A stretch of DNA of 64,000 bases from Botrimarina colliarenosi (GTDB taxonomy: Bacteria; Planctomycetota; Planctomycetia; Pirellulales; Lacipirellulaceae). Position numbers and translations under genes: made by a program. The stretch is from contig NZ_SJPR01000004.1 in assembly GCF_007859955.1 (NCBI RefSeq), forward strand, positions 62,001 to 126,000, written 5' to 3'. Shown here in pieces: positions 43,904 through 53,221 of this stretch. Numbering within the stretch: position 1 is the first letter of the stretch; every line of letters starts with the position of its first letter. The notes beneath the pieces were generated by a model that saw only the letters and a program-made list of their open reading frames with translations, did no database searches and was not told where the DNA came from.

Positions 43904-45499
43904 TTACACGGTGGCGCCAACAAAAGGCCCCGCCGCGACGATTTCTGGCGAAGCGACGTCTTCGTACTTGCGGAAGTTCTCGGCGAACAAGCCCGCTAGC
44001 TTCTGGGCCGTGGCGTCGTAGGCGGCGCCGTCGGCCCAAGAGTTGCGTGGCAGCAGGATGTCGCTCGGCACGTGCGAGCACTCCGACGGCACGGCGAGAC
44101 CGAACACCGGGTCGGTCTCAGTCGGCGCCTTGGCCAGCGTCCCGTCGTGGATCGCGTTGATCACCGCCCGGGTATAGCCGAGGCTCATCCGCGAGCCGAC
44201 GCCGTACGCGCCGCCGCTCCAGCCGGTGTTCACCAGGTACGCCTTCACGTCGTGCTCACGCATCTTCTTCGCTAGCAGCTCGGCGTAAACCGTCGGGTGC
44301 CAGACGAGGAACGGCGCTCCGAAGCAGGCCGAGAAGTTCGGCTTCGGCTCGGTGACGCCCACCTCGGTGCCGGCGACCTTCGCGGTGTAGCCGCTTATGA
44401 AGTGGTACATCGCCTGCTCCGGCGTGAGCAGGCTCACCGGAGGCAGCACGCCGAACGCGTCGCACGTCAGGAAGATGATGTTCCGCGGGTGCCGGCCGCG
44501 GCACGGGATCTGGGCGTGCGGGATGTACTCGATTGGGTAGGCGGCGCGGGTGTTCTCTGTCAGGGAACTGTCTTGGAAGTCGACGACGCGGGTCGCCGGG
44601 TCGAGCACCGTATTTTCGAGCACCGTGCCGAAGCGGATGGCGCCGTAGATCTCTGGCTCGCTCTTGGCCGACAGGTCGATGCACTTGGCGTAGCAACCCC
44701 CTTCGATGTTGAAGACGCCGTCGTCGCCCCAGCCGTGCTCGTCGTCGCCGATCAGGTCGCGATGCGGGTCGGCCGACAGGGTCGTCTTGCCCGTGCCCGA
44801 GAGGCCGAAGAAGAGCGAAACGTCGCCCTTCTTGCCTTCGTTGGCGGAGCAATGCATCGAGAGGACGCCCCGCTTCGGCAGCAAGTAGTTCATGATCGTG
44901 AAGACGCCCTTTTTCATCTCACCGGCGTACTCGGTGCCGAGGATGACGAACTCGCCCAGAGCGAAGTTGAGGGCTACGCTGGTCGGCGTCTCAACGCCAT
45001 CGACCGTCGTATCGGCCGACTGCTGACCCGCGTTGAAGATGACGTACTCCGGCTCACCAAACTGGTTCGCCTCCTGCGCCGTCGGCCTAATCAGCATGTT
45101 GTTCATGAACAGCGCGTGGTACGGCCGCGAGCAGATGACCCGCACGCGGATCCGCTCTTTCGGGCTCCAGCCGGCGAAGGCGTCAACGACGTAGACTCGG
45201 TCGCACTGGTTCAGGTACTCGATCGCCCGCGTCCGGTTCTTCTGGAACGAGCTGGTCGAGAGCGGCAGGTTAACCGGGCCCCACCAGACGTCGTCGCGGC
45301 TAGTGGTCTCGTCGACGATCCGCTTGTCGAGTGGGCTGCGGCCCTTCTTCTCGCCCGAGTACGTGCAGAGGGCGCCGCTGGCGGCGATCTGAGCGCCGTC
45401 GTACTTCACCGCGTGCTCGTAGAGCTCGGCGGCGGACAGGTTCCGCAACACCTTGACGTTCTGGATGCCGTAACTTTCGAGGTTGATCTGATAAGGCAT
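43904..45499 (-). CDS. pckA: phosphoenolpyruvate carboxykinase (ATP)
   Basis: Gluconeogenic enzyme: oxaloacetate + ATP to PEP + CO2. 531 residues. The P-loop 'GLSGTGKTTLSADPHRDLIG' is present, followed by the kinase-2 region 'GDDEHGWGDDGVFNIEGGCY', the Lys/His metal-site segments upstream, and 'NTGWSGGAYGVGSRMSLGYT' near the C-terminus. It is the ATP-dependent, not GTP-dependent, family. Monocistronic by context, with 195 bases to the CoaB gene. Confidence 0.96.
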   Translation of the reverse strand: MPYQINLESYGIQNVKVLRNLSAAELYEHAVKYDGAQIAASGALCTYSGEKKGRSPLDKRIVDETTSRDDVWWGPVNLPLSTSSFQKNRTRAIEYLNQCDRVYVVDAFAGWSPKERIRVRVICSRPYHALFMNNMLIRPTAQEANQFGEPEYVIFNAGQQSADTTVDGVETPTSVALNFALGEFVILGTEYAGEMKKGVFTIMNYLLPKRGVLSMHCSANEGKKGDVSLFFGLSGTGKTTLSADPHRDLIGDDEHGWGDDGVFNIEGGCYAKCIDLSAKSEPEIYGAIRFGTVLENTVLDPATRVVDFQDSSLTENTRAAYPIEYIPHAQIPCRGRHPRNIIFLTCDAFGVLPPVSLLTPEQAMYHFISGYTAKVAGTEVGVTEPKPNFSACFGAPFLVWHPTVYAELLAKKMREHDVKAYLVNTGWSGGAYGVGSRMSLGYTRAVINAIHDGTLAKAPTETDPVFGLAVPSECSHVPSDILLPRNSWADGAAYDATAQKLAGLFAENFRKYEDVASPEIVAAGPFVGATV

Positions 45500-45742
45500 G
45501 ACGCTCTCCTAGATTGATCGGCCCGTTGTGAATGACACCGTGCGATCGAAGGGGCGCCCGCGCCGCGCCGGTCTGCGGCGGCGCTCCTCGCCGGCTTCTT
45601 ATAAAGTCAGCCGACCGTCTCGTGAAACGTATTGGTTAGCTCGTTACCTCACCCGTTTCATCGGCCAGTTTACCTTGCGGCGATCACAATGGGGATGCCT
45701 ATTTGGCGTGGCATATCGCCGCACATGTCGAAAAGAAGAGGA

Positions 45743-46237
45743 TCAGATCACCACCGGCTTGCCGAGCTCGCGCCGGATCGGCACGAACTGCCCGACGTGC
45801 ATCATCGGGTGGCTGGCGGTGAGGATGCATACCGAGCCAACCGTTGGGAACATCTTCTTGAACCGCTCGCTTTCGTTCGGCCGGTCGAGGTCCGCCTCGC
45901 TCATCGTATCGAGCGCGGCTCGGGTCGCCGCGCGGACCTGGTCAAAGAGGGCCAGATACTCGTCTTTCGAGAGGAAGTTCGACGGCGTGTCGTCGCCGGT
46001 CGTGTCCTTGCTGTGCTTCTCGGCGAAGCCGGCGGGGAGTTCGGGGGCGGCGCCCGGCTTGAACATGTTCAGCAGGTTGCACTCCGCCGCGATCAGGTGC
46101 CCCAATTGCCAAGCGATGTGATTGCAACCGGGGTGGGGGCGACTCAGTAGCTCTTCGTCGGATAAGTCGCCGACGTAGCTCTTCAGCACCATGTCACTCG
46201 TGGCCGCTGTCGCCTGGATCGCCTGGATCGCGTTCAT
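45743..46237 (-). CDS. DinB-family four-helix protein
   Basis: 164 residues with the DinB/YfiT helical pattern and the metal-binding His positions in 'CNHIAWQLGHLIAAE' and 'ASHPMMHVGQFVPIRREL'. Family members include thiol transferases and metal-binding proteins with varied substrates, so the role is unknown. The frame is open to 46402, but ATG 46237 is preceded by GAGGAG and starts the first helix. It lies between the membrane protein and pckA on the same strand. Confidence 0.87.
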   Translation of the reverse strand: MNAIQAIQATAATSDMVLKSYVGDLSDEELLSRPHPGCNHIAWQLGHLIAAECNLLNMFKPGAAPELPAGFAEKHSKDTTGDDTPSNFLSKDEYLALFDQVRAATRAALDTMSEADLDRPNESERFKKMFPTVGSVCILTASHPMMHVGQFVPIRRELGKPVVI

Positions 46238-46346
46238 CGTCGTATCGCTCCTCTGAAGTAGGCCGGTCGAAGGGGCAAACCGAAGCGCCCGCACCGACGA
46301 GGATACGCGAAACCGGCGATCGGGGAAGCGTGCCCGGGCAAGGCGG

Positions 46347-46796
46347 TCAGCCGCCAAACGTGATCCACCGCACTCCCATGGCGATCGCGAGGCCGACGGC
46401 AAAACTCAGCAGCGTGCCGATCGTGATGTACTCCGCCTCAAGGCGATTCTTCTGGTCGGACAACTCGCCGAATCGGAAGATGCTCTTTGCCGCAATCAGA
46501 AACCCAACCGCCCCGAGGGCGTTACTCAAGACGAACAGATAAATCAGCAGTCGTTCGAGCCGGCCAATGACTTTTCCGCCGTCGGCGAAGCCGCGCGTCG
46601 AGGTAGGGATCACGTGCTGGCCTGCCGAGAGGCTTGTCTCGAGCTGCTCGTTCTTCTTACGCATCAACCGCGCAACGAGCCAGCCCGCAGGGAAGGTGAC
46701 CATCCAGGCGCCGATGAGAATGACGACCCCATCGAGAACGCCATCGGGCAGCTGAGCGATCACTCGAAACAGGACCTGGAGCGGTGAGTCATGCAT
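46347..46796 (-). CDS. three-helix membrane protein resembling the C-terminus of DUF3307 proteins
   Basis: 149 residues from ATG 46796, which has GAGG eight bases upstream; an in-frame GTG at 46820 is less likely. Three membrane helices: about residues 18-42, 82-108 and 123-145. The segment 'RLERLLIYLFVLSNALGAVG' followed by 'FLIAAKSIFRFGEL' and 'AEYITIGTLLSFAVGLAIAM' matches my memory of the C-terminal part of DUF3307 membrane proteins; the N-terminal DUF3307 domain is not present. In other bacteria DUF3307 genes neighbour satD, as here. Function unknown. Confidence 0.75.
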   Translation of the reverse strand: MHDSPLQVLFRVIAQLPDGVLDGVVILIGAWMVTFPAGWLVARLMRKKNEQLETSLSAGQHVIPTSTRGFADGGKVIGRLERLLIYLFVLSNALGAVGFLIAAKSIFRFGELSDQKNRLEAEYITIGTLLSFAVGLAIAMGVRWITFGG

Positions 46797-46835
46797 GGCT
46801 GCGGCCTCAGCAATAGGCACGAAACTAGTCAGCAG

Positions 46836-46884
46836 GTAAGCGCTATGGCGCTTACTTTTAATATGTAAGCGCCATAGCGCTTAC
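46836..46884. repeat. 20-bp perfect palindrome with AT-rich loop after satD
   Basis: GTAAGCGCTATGGCGCTTAC, nine bases TTTTAATAT, then the exact reverse complement. Each arm is itself nearly palindromic, so alternative foldings exist. A second hairpin, GTCAGCGC/GCGCTGAC (46894-46913), contains the satD stop codon. The pair lies between satD and the membrane-protein gene and may attenuate or process the shared transcript. Confidence 0.8.
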
Positions 46885-46894
46885 CCACGAAGGG

Positions 46895-47572
46895 TCAGCG
46901 CTGGGGCGCTGACGGGGAAAAAATGCCTTCGTACTCGATGACCGCCAAGAGCACCGCGTCCCACCCGGCTTCGGCAAGATGGCGCCCGACCGTTTGCTTG
47001 CTGATAGCGGTTGGCCAAAGCTCGCCGATTCGGCTCCCCGGCCAATCACGCAGGGCCCCGCTCACCGCTCGGGCGCGGTTGGCCGTCCAGTTCGTCCGGA
47101 TAAGAGCGTCGACGAGGCAAAAGACGAGCGACCAATGGCGCGAGGTCAAAGCATCGGCGCAGGCAAACCCAAGATTGGTTGAGCCATTCGCCATCTCGCC
47201 AAGTTCCCGGCCCGATAGCCGGAACGCCTCGCCGTCGGCCTGCTCGATATCGCCGTCAGGGACAAAGTCGACGCCACCGACGGCGATCGCCATCCGCGTA
47301 TCGATATTCAACCCCGACGCTAACAGCGACGCACGGATGAAGAGCCCCACGCGGAGGGCGTCTGCTGGCGAAGCGAGCAAGACTCGCCAAGAGTCGCCGC
47401 CGAAGATCGAAATCGGCGTCAGCTTCTCGTCGCCGAACCAATCGACGAGCGTCGCGCTGACCTCGTGGATCAACGCCGGCAGCCGCTGGCGATCGGCGGA
47501 GGCGAGACTCGACGAGTCGATCACGTCGCCGGTGATGACCGCGTAATCTCTGCCGGGCTCGATCGGGAACAT
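46895..47572 (-). CDS. SatD family protein with cyclase-like motif order
   Basis: 225 residues. Motifs in order: 'YAVITGDVIDSS' (Asp16), 'IFGGDSWRVLL' (Asp60), 'IDTRMAIAVGGV' (about 90-101) and 'DGEAFRLSGREL' (113-124). The order of two Asp motifs followed by R-x-x-I-x-x-G and a SGR element recalls class III nucleotide cyclases, but catalytic identity is not shown. The C-terminal 50 residues ('ISKQTVGRHLAEAGWDAVLL') look like a winged helix-turn-helix. SatD was named for an acid-tolerance locus in streptococci; its biochemical function is unclear. The ATG overlaps the topA stop by one base (TGATG), so translation is probably coupled. Confidence 0.8.
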   Translation of the reverse strand: MFPIEPGRDYAVITGDVIDSSSLASADRQRLPALIHEVSATLVDWFGDEKLTPISIFGGDSWRVLLASPADALRVGLFIRASLLASGLNIDTRMAIAVGGVDFVPDGDIEQADGEAFRLSGRELGEMANGSTNLGFACADALTSRHWSLVFCLVDALIRTNWTANRARAVSGALRDWPGSRIGELWPTAISKQTVGRHLAEAGWDAVLLAVIEYEGIFSPSAPQR

Positions 47573-50295
47573 CAGTCGGCCTTCTTCGTCGCGCGTTTCG
47601 TGGCGCCCTTCGCCGTCTTCTTCTTGGTGGTCGACTTCTTCGTAGTCGATTTCTTCTTAGTCGCCGCCTTCTTGGTGGTCTTCTTCTTGGCCGATTTCTT
47701 TTTCTTGCTACCGCCGGCGGCGGCGCGGGCGGCGAGCAGGTTCAGCGCTTCGTTGAACGGCAGTTCTTCGGGGCTCTGTCCCTTCGGCAGCGACGCGTTC
47801 GACTCGCCGTCGGTGACGTACGGTCCGTACCGGCCGTCCATGATCTGGACCACGCCCTCGGTGACGGGTGACTTCTCTTCAAAAACCCGGAGCGGCGGCT
47901 TCGCGGCTCCCCTGCCCCGCTGCTTCGGCTGGTTCAGCAGCTCGATCGCTTGTTCGAGCGTGACGTCGAGCGGTGAGATGTCGGCCGGCAACGAACGGGT
48001 CTCACTGCCGCACTTCACGTAGGGCCCGTAGCGGCCGTTGAACGCTTCGATCGTCCCTTCGAGCTTCGGGTGATCGCCGACGACTCGCGGCAGGCTCAGG
48101 AGCTTGAGCGCCGTCTCGAAGTCGACGTCGTCGGGGTTCATCCCCTTCAGCAGCGACGCGTTCTTCGGCTTCTCTTCGTCCTCGGGCGTCCCCCGCATGA
48201 TGTAGGGACCGAAGCGACCGACCTTCAGGTAGACCGGCTTGCCCGTCTCGGGGCAGGTGCCGAGCGGCTCCTCGGCTTTCTCGGCCTGGGCGAGCAGCTC
48301 GAGGGCGTAGGGGAGCTTCACCTCGTCGGGCGGCAGCTCGTCCGGCAGCGACGCGGTTTGCTCACCCTTCTCGACGAACGGCGAGTAGCGGCCCACGCGG
48401 ACGAAAACTTCCACGCCATCGTCGGCTTTGCCGAGCGAGATGCGGCTGATGGCGCGGGCGTCGATCTCTTCGACTTTGTTGGCGAGCTGCTGCTTGAGGC
48501 CCGGCTTGCCGTTGCCGAAGTAGAAGTTCTTGAGGTAGTCGAGGCTGTTGCGCTCGCCACGGCTGATCGCGTCGAGGTCGTCCTCCATCTGTGCGGTGAA
48601 CTGGTAGTCGACCAGGCCTGTCAGATGGTCCTCGAGCAACTTAATGACCGAGAAGGCGACCCACGTCGGAACCAACGCCCCGCCTTTCTTGAACACGTAG
48701 TTCCGCGCGAGGATCGTGTCGATAATCGACGCGTACGTGCTCGGCCGGCCGATGCCTTTCTCCTCGAGCGCCTTGGTTAACGCCGCTTCGCTGTAACGGC
48801 CGGGCGCCTGGGTCGTGTGATCCTTGGCGACGATCGAGACACAGTCGAGCCCTTCGCCGACCGTGACGCTCGGCAGCGTCTTCTCTTGGTCGGCAAGCTC
48901 TGCGTCGGGATCGTCCGACCCCTCGACATAGGCCCGCAAGTATCCCGGGAAGTCGATCGTCTTGCCGCTGACCGTGAAGACGCACCCCTCGCCTTCGATC
49001 GTCACGACGATCCGGCGGCCCTGGGAGTTTTCCATCTGGCTGGCGATGGTCCGCTTCCAGACGAGGTCGAAGATCTTGAACTCGTCGGAGCCGAGCTGCG
49101 ACTTCAGCACCGACGGCACCGCGAACGGCGTGCCCGCGGGACGGATCGCCTCGTGCGCCTCCTGAGCGTTCTTCACCTTCGAGCTGTAGGTGCGGGGCTC
49201 GGCCGGCAAGAACTTGTCGCCGTACTCGCTCTTCACCAGGTTGCGAGCTTCCTCGACCGCCATCTTCGACAGATTCGTCGAGTCGGTACGCATGTAGGTG
49301 ATGTGGCCGTTCTCATAGAGGGCCTGCGCCACCTGCATCGTCCGCCGGGCGGTGAACCCGAGCTTGCGGTTCGCCTCTTGCTGCAGCGTGCTGGTCGTGA
49401 ACGGGGCGTACGGTTTGGTCGTGTACGGCTTCTCTTCGACGCTGGCGACACGGAACTCGCCGGTGCGGAGCCGTTCGGCCAGTTGCTCGGCGGCGGGGCC
49501 GTCGAGCAGCAACAGGGCGTCGTTCTTGAGTTTGCCGGTGTTCTGGTCGAAGTTGCTGCCGTTGGGCAGCTTGCGGCCGTCGACCGAGACAATCGTTGTT
49601 TCGAGCTGCTGCTTGGCGTCGCCCTTCTTGGCAAAGACGCCGAGCAAGTCCCACCACGTGGCGGAGACGAAGGCCATCCGTTCGCGTTCGCGATCGACGA
49701 TCATCCGCACCGCGACGCTCTGCACGCGCCCGGCGGAGAGCTTGGGGCGCACCTTCCGCCACAGCAGCGGGGAGACCTCGTAACCGTACAGGCGGTCGAG
49801 GATCCGGCGGGTCTCTTGGGCGCGGACCATCCCGTCATCGACGTCGCGCGGCGTCTTGATCGCTTCTTGGATGGCTTCTTTGGTGATCTCGTGGAACACC
49901 AGCCGATGGACCGGCACCTTGGGCTGCAGCAGCTCGAGAAGATGCCAGCTGATCGCCTCCCCCTCGCGGTCTTCGTCCGTCGCCAGGTAGAGGGTGTCGG
50001 CCTTCTTGAGCTGGTCCTTCAACAGCTTGATCTGCTTCGACTTGCCGGGCGAGACGACGTAGATCGGCTCGAAGTCTTTGTCGACGTTCACGCCGAGGCT
50101 GGCCCACTTCTCGCCCTTGTACTTGGCGGGGATCTGCGCGGCGCCCTGCGGCAAGTCACGGACGTGGCCCACCGACGCTTCGACGGTGAACCCCGCGCCC
50201 AGGTACTTGCCAATCGTCTTCGCCTTGGCGGGCGATTCGACGATCACCAGGGCGTTGCCCTGGCCGGCGGAGGCGGCGGCTTTCTTTTTGGCCAT
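47572..50295 (-). CDS. topA: DNA topoisomerase I
   Basis: Relaxes negatively supercoiled DNA. 907 residues from ATG 50295 ('MAKKKAAASAG'); the frame is open to 50655 but the extension is unconserved. The Toprim domain begins with 'ALVIVESPAKAKTIGKYLG' and has 'TDEDREGEAISWHL'. The active Tyr334 lies in 'HITYMRTDST'. Instead of Zn-ribbon Cys clusters, the C-terminal third has four topoisomerase C-repeat units around 'GRYGPYV', 'GRFGPYI' and 'GRYSPFV', and a Lys/Thr/Ala tail of about 45 residues that should bind DNA. satD overlaps its stop. Confidence 0.95.
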   Translation of the reverse strand: MAKKKAAASAGQGNALVIVESPAKAKTIGKYLGAGFTVEASVGHVRDLPQGAAQIPAKYKGEKWASLGVNVDKDFEPIYVVSPGKSKQIKLLKDQLKKADTLYLATDEDREGEAISWHLLELLQPKVPVHRLVFHEITKEAIQEAIKTPRDVDDGMVRAQETRRILDRLYGYEVSPLLWRKVRPKLSAGRVQSVAVRMIVDRERERMAFVSATWWDLLGVFAKKGDAKQQLETTIVSVDGRKLPNGSNFDQNTGKLKNDALLLLDGPAAEQLAERLRTGEFRVASVEEKPYTTKPYAPFTTSTLQQEANRKLGFTARRTMQVAQALYENGHITYMRTDSTNLSKMAVEEARNLVKSEYGDKFLPAEPRTYSSKVKNAQEAHEAIRPAGTPFAVPSVLKSQLGSDEFKIFDLVWKRTIASQMENSQGRRIVVTIEGEGCVFTVSGKTIDFPGYLRAYVEGSDDPDAELADQEKTLPSVTVGEGLDCVSIVAKDHTTQAPGRYSEAALTKALEEKGIGRPSTYASIIDTILARNYVFKKGGALVPTWVAFSVIKLLEDHLTGLVDYQFTAQMEDDLDAISRGERNSLDYLKNFYFGNGKPGLKQQLANKVEEIDARAISRISLGKADDGVEVFVRVGRYSPFVEKGEQTASLPDELPPDEVKLPYALELLAQAEKAEEPLGTCPETGKPVYLKVGRFGPYIMRGTPEDEEKPKNASLLKGMNPDDVDFETALKLLSLPRVVGDHPKLEGTIEAFNGRYGPYVKCGSETRSLPADISPLDVTLEQAIELLNQPKQRGRGAAKPPLRVFEEKSPVTEGVVQIMDGRYGPYVTDGESNASLPKGQSPEELPFNEALNLLAARAAAGGSKKKKSAKKKTTKKAATKKKSTTKKSTTKKKTAKGATKRATKKAD

Positions 50296-50860
50296 CAGGT
50301 GTCGCGAGCGAGGGGACGCGTCTCTAGTGGGGGGTCGGGTCGGTATTGGCTGTGTATCAGACAGACAGCTGCTAGCAGCCCAGCCGCTGGAAAAAACGAC
50401 CGGTTCGGAGGGTTCTGACGGCAGCAAGCGACCGCCAGCCGGCCGCGCAACCGCTCCAGCCGCGCCGAATGCTACGCCGCCCCGCGGCTGCTGGCGACGG
50501 CAAGCCGGCAGATTCGTCGCCGCCGTGGGGTCCTCAGCTCGACGACACTCGCTGCTGGGATTGCGTTTGCGTCGAAAACGCCAGACAATCCCTGGCTTCA
50601 CTTGTCGCCGACGGCCGCAGCCCGACGGCCGCAGCAAGGTGCGGCGACTCGTCAACCGCTGTCAAGTCCGGGAGTGTCTGTCGGGGCCAGCCCCGGTAGC
50701 ACCCTGTCCGCGAGAGCACCCCCGAAACGAAAGTCCGGCAAAGCCAGCCCCGCTGGCGGCGCCTTAACGATCCGTGTCGCTCGGATGCGACACAAAGCCA
50801 CGAGAAAACCGCGGACCCCCCCTCCTCGAGGGGCGCCGGTTCGCTAGGAGCTAGCCGCTG
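50296..50860. other. 565-base divergent intergenic region
   Basis: Lies between topA (-) and the PpiD-like gene (+) and must hold their promoters. A tandem GACGGCCGCAGC pair occurs near 50611-50636. ORFs run through on both strands but have arginine-rich, unconserved products, so I call no gene. No structured RNA was recognised. Confidence 0.5.
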
Positions 50861-53167
50861 ATGGCCACCCCCCTGAGCGCGTTTAATAAGTACTCCGGCG
50901 TCCTGATGGCCGTCATGTGCGTGCTGCTGATGTTCGCCTTTGTCGTCGCCGACCCGCTGATGCAGTACGCCGGCGGTGGTTCCGGCGGCTCTTCCGGGGA
51001 CAACCAAGTGGTCGCCACCTGGAACGGAGGACGCGTCAACGAGCGCCAGCTCGAGCAGGCGGTCGTCCACCGCAACATCCTTTCGGCGTTCCAACAGGCC
51101 GTCTACGAAGTCGGCACCCGCGACGCGATGGAGGATGGCGCCCAGGACCTTGGCCTCCGGGTGCAACCGATCGACCTTCCCCGTTCCCGCGAGCAAGGGG
51201 TCGAGCAGTCGGTTGTCCGCACTAAAATATTCGCCGAACGGGCCCGCGAAGCCGGCATGGTGGTTAGCGACGACATGATCGTCGACTACCTCCGCGCACT
51301 CGGCCGCGACCGGGTCAGCAACGACCAGATGCGGGAAATCCTCTCGCGCATGAACGCGGGCAACGGCCGTCGCGCGACGATCTCGTTCGTCTTCGACCTG
51401 TTGCGCGAAGCGATGCTCGCCAACAACTACCTCGCCAGCCACGCCTACGTTTTCCAGACGATCCTCCCCGAAGAGCGGTGGGAAGACTGGAAGAAGGTCA
51501 ACGAGCGCGTCGTTGTAGAAGCCGCCCCGCTGCCGATCGAAGCGTTTCTCGACGAGGCGCCCGAGCCGACCGACGCCGAGGTCGAGGCTTTCTTCGAAGA
51601 GTACCGTGGCCGCGAGCCAACCACCGAAGTCCTCACCGGCTACGGCAACGTGGAGCTCCCGTCGGCCAAGCCCGCCTTCGCGACGCCGCCACGGGTGAAG
51701 CTCGCCTACCTGCGGGCCGACTTCGCCGCGGCGGTGGAGCAGGCGACCGCCGAGGTCACCGACGAGCAGATCGCCCAATTCTACGAGGACAATAAGGAGA
51801 GCTTTATCCAGGCCGACCGTGGACTCTTCGGCGACGACGGCCTGCTCGGATCGAGCGAACTGACAGAAGACGAGTCGTCCGACACCGCCGAATCGGACAC
51901 CGACGAGATGGATAACGCCGCGGACGAGGAGGCAATGGAAGAAGAGGCGGCCGAAGCACCCGCCGCAGAAGAGACGACCGAAGAGGCGACTGAAGAAGCC
52001 GAAACGCCCGCCGACGAAGCCGCCCCGACCGAGTCGAACAACCCGCTCCGCAACCGCGAAGCGGTTGAGGAGGAAGAGGAAGAAGAGGAGGAAAAGAACG
52101 CTTCTGACACCGCCGAGCCAGCGGCGGAACCAGCGGAAGAAGAGACGTCCGACGCGGATGACTCGGTCTACCAGCCGCTCGAGGAAGTGAAGGACGAGAT
52201 CCGCCGCCGGCTCGCGATTGAGCTCGCCGCGAAACAGATCATGGACAAGATGAACCGTGTGAAGTCGACGCTTGACGACGACTTCGCCGAGTTCTTCGAC
52301 AAGCAACTCGAGGCCGAAGCGGCTGGCGGTGAAGGCAAGGCGCCGGCAGCCCCTGAGTCGCTCACCAATCTCAAGCCGCTCGCCGAGGCCGAAGCCCTCG
52401 AACTTGTAGAAATGGACCAGGCGTCGCAGATGGAGCTTCGCGACACCGAGGTCGGTCGTTCGCGGAACACCGACTCGTCCGACGCCAACGCCCTACCCGG
52501 CTGGTACCTCGCCTTCCGTAGCGAGGATGTCGACCGCTACCAGCCGGTGCTGACGCGCGACGCCGACGGCAATCACTACTTAATGGTGGTCACCGAGCGT
52601 TACCCGGCCGTCATCCCGAAGCTGGAAGACGTCCGCGACCAAGTCGTCGCCGCTTGGAAGCGCGACAAGGCGGCGGAGATCGCCCTGAAGAAGGCGGAGG
52701 AGCTCGCCAAACAAGCGACCGAGAAGGGAGGCTCGTTAGCCGAGCTGCTCGCCGATCAGGAGGACGCCCCGGTCAAGGCCGACGACGTCCTCGAGACCGA
52801 CGCCTTCAGCCTGCTGACGATCGGCCCGGTGGCGCCCAACGCCCGCCAGGTGCCGCTGCGACTCAGCCAGCCCGAACCGCTGGTGGCCCCCGGTCCCGAC
52901 CTGCTGCAAGCGGTGTTCGAACTGAAGCCGGGCGCGGTTGGCGCCGAGTTGAACCACGACCACTCGATCGCCTACGTGCTGCGTATCGCCGAGCGGATCG
53001 GCGCCGAGGACGAACTCCGCCGCGAGTTCCTCCGCGACGGCGACCGCTGGGTAGGCGGCGACGCGCTCAACCAAGGCCGCGCCCAGGGCAAGATCCTCGC
53101 GCTGATCGGCAACCTGCTCGACGAGTCGGGCCTCGATTGGGATCGGACGCCGGATCAGCTGCAGTAG
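50861..53167 (+). CDS. membrane-anchored PpiD/SurA-like protein with acidic insert
   Basis: 768 residues. One N-terminal membrane helix ('LMAVMCVLLMFAFVVADPLM') anchors the protein, as in PpiD. 'VVATWNGGRVNERQLEQAVV' starts a SurA-N-like chaperone domain. Residues about 326-440 are an extremely acidic Glu/Asp/Ala/Thr-rich insert. After it, 'VYQPLEEVKDEIRRRL' and further helical segments resemble the regions that flank parvulin domains, but no clear PPIC core (the 'HILV' pattern) is visible. It is probably a periplasmic folding factor without isomerase activity. Confidence 0.78.
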   Translation: MATPLSAFNKYSGVLMAVMCVLLMFAFVVADPLMQYAGGGSGGSSGDNQVVATWNGGRVNERQLEQAVVHRNILSAFQQAVYEVGTRDAMEDGAQDLGLRVQPIDLPRSREQGVEQSVVRTKIFAERAREAGMVVSDDMIVDYLRALGRDRVSNDQMREILSRMNAGNGRRATISFVFDLLREAMLANNYLASHAYVFQTILPEERWEDWKKVNERVVVEAAPLPIEAFLDEAPEPTDAEVEAFFEEYRGREPTTEVLTGYGNVELPSAKPAFATPPRVKLAYLRADFAAAVEQATAEVTDEQIAQFYEDNKESFIQADRGLFGDDGLLGSSELTEDESSDTAESDTDEMDNAADEEAMEEEAAEAPAAEETTEEATEEAETPADEAAPTESNNPLRNREAVEEEEEEEEEKNASDTAEPAAEPAEEETSDADDSVYQPLEEVKDEIRRRLAIELAAKQIMDKMNRVKSTLDDDFAEFFDKQLEAEAAGGEGKAPAAPESLTNLKPLAEAEALELVEMDQASQMELRDTEVGRSRNTDSSDANALPGWYLAFRSEDVDRYQPVLTRDADGNHYLMVVTERYPAVIPKLEDVRDQVVAAWKRDKAAEIALKKAEELAKQATEKGGSLAELLADQEDAPVKADDVLETDAFSLLTIGPVAPNARQVPLRLSQPEPLVAPGPDLLQAVFELKPGAVGAELNHDHSIAYVLRIAERIGAEDELRREFLRDGDRWVGGDALNQGRAQGKILALIGNLLDESGLDWDRTPDQLQ

Positions 53168-53221
53168 TAGTAAATCGGGCCGCCAGAGGGTCGATCAAGC
53201 CTGTAGGGCTTACAGACGACA

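Noticed and set aside
44297-45517. 406-residue open frame opposite pckA
   Set aside because: pckA is intact and conserved; the antisense product matches nothing.
48817-50418. 533-residue open frame opposite topA
   Set aside because: Antisense to the topoisomerase with composition expected from its codon positions; no motif seen.
50296-50655. N-terminal extension of topA to 50655
   Set aside because: The extension is Arg/Pro/Ser-rich; the family start with the Lys-rich 'MAKKK' is at 50295.
50534-52306. 590-residue open frame opposite the PpiD-like gene
   Set aside because: It extends through the mirror of the acidic insert and has low-complexity Phe/Arg stretches; the + strand protein has a membrane anchor and chaperone-like domain.
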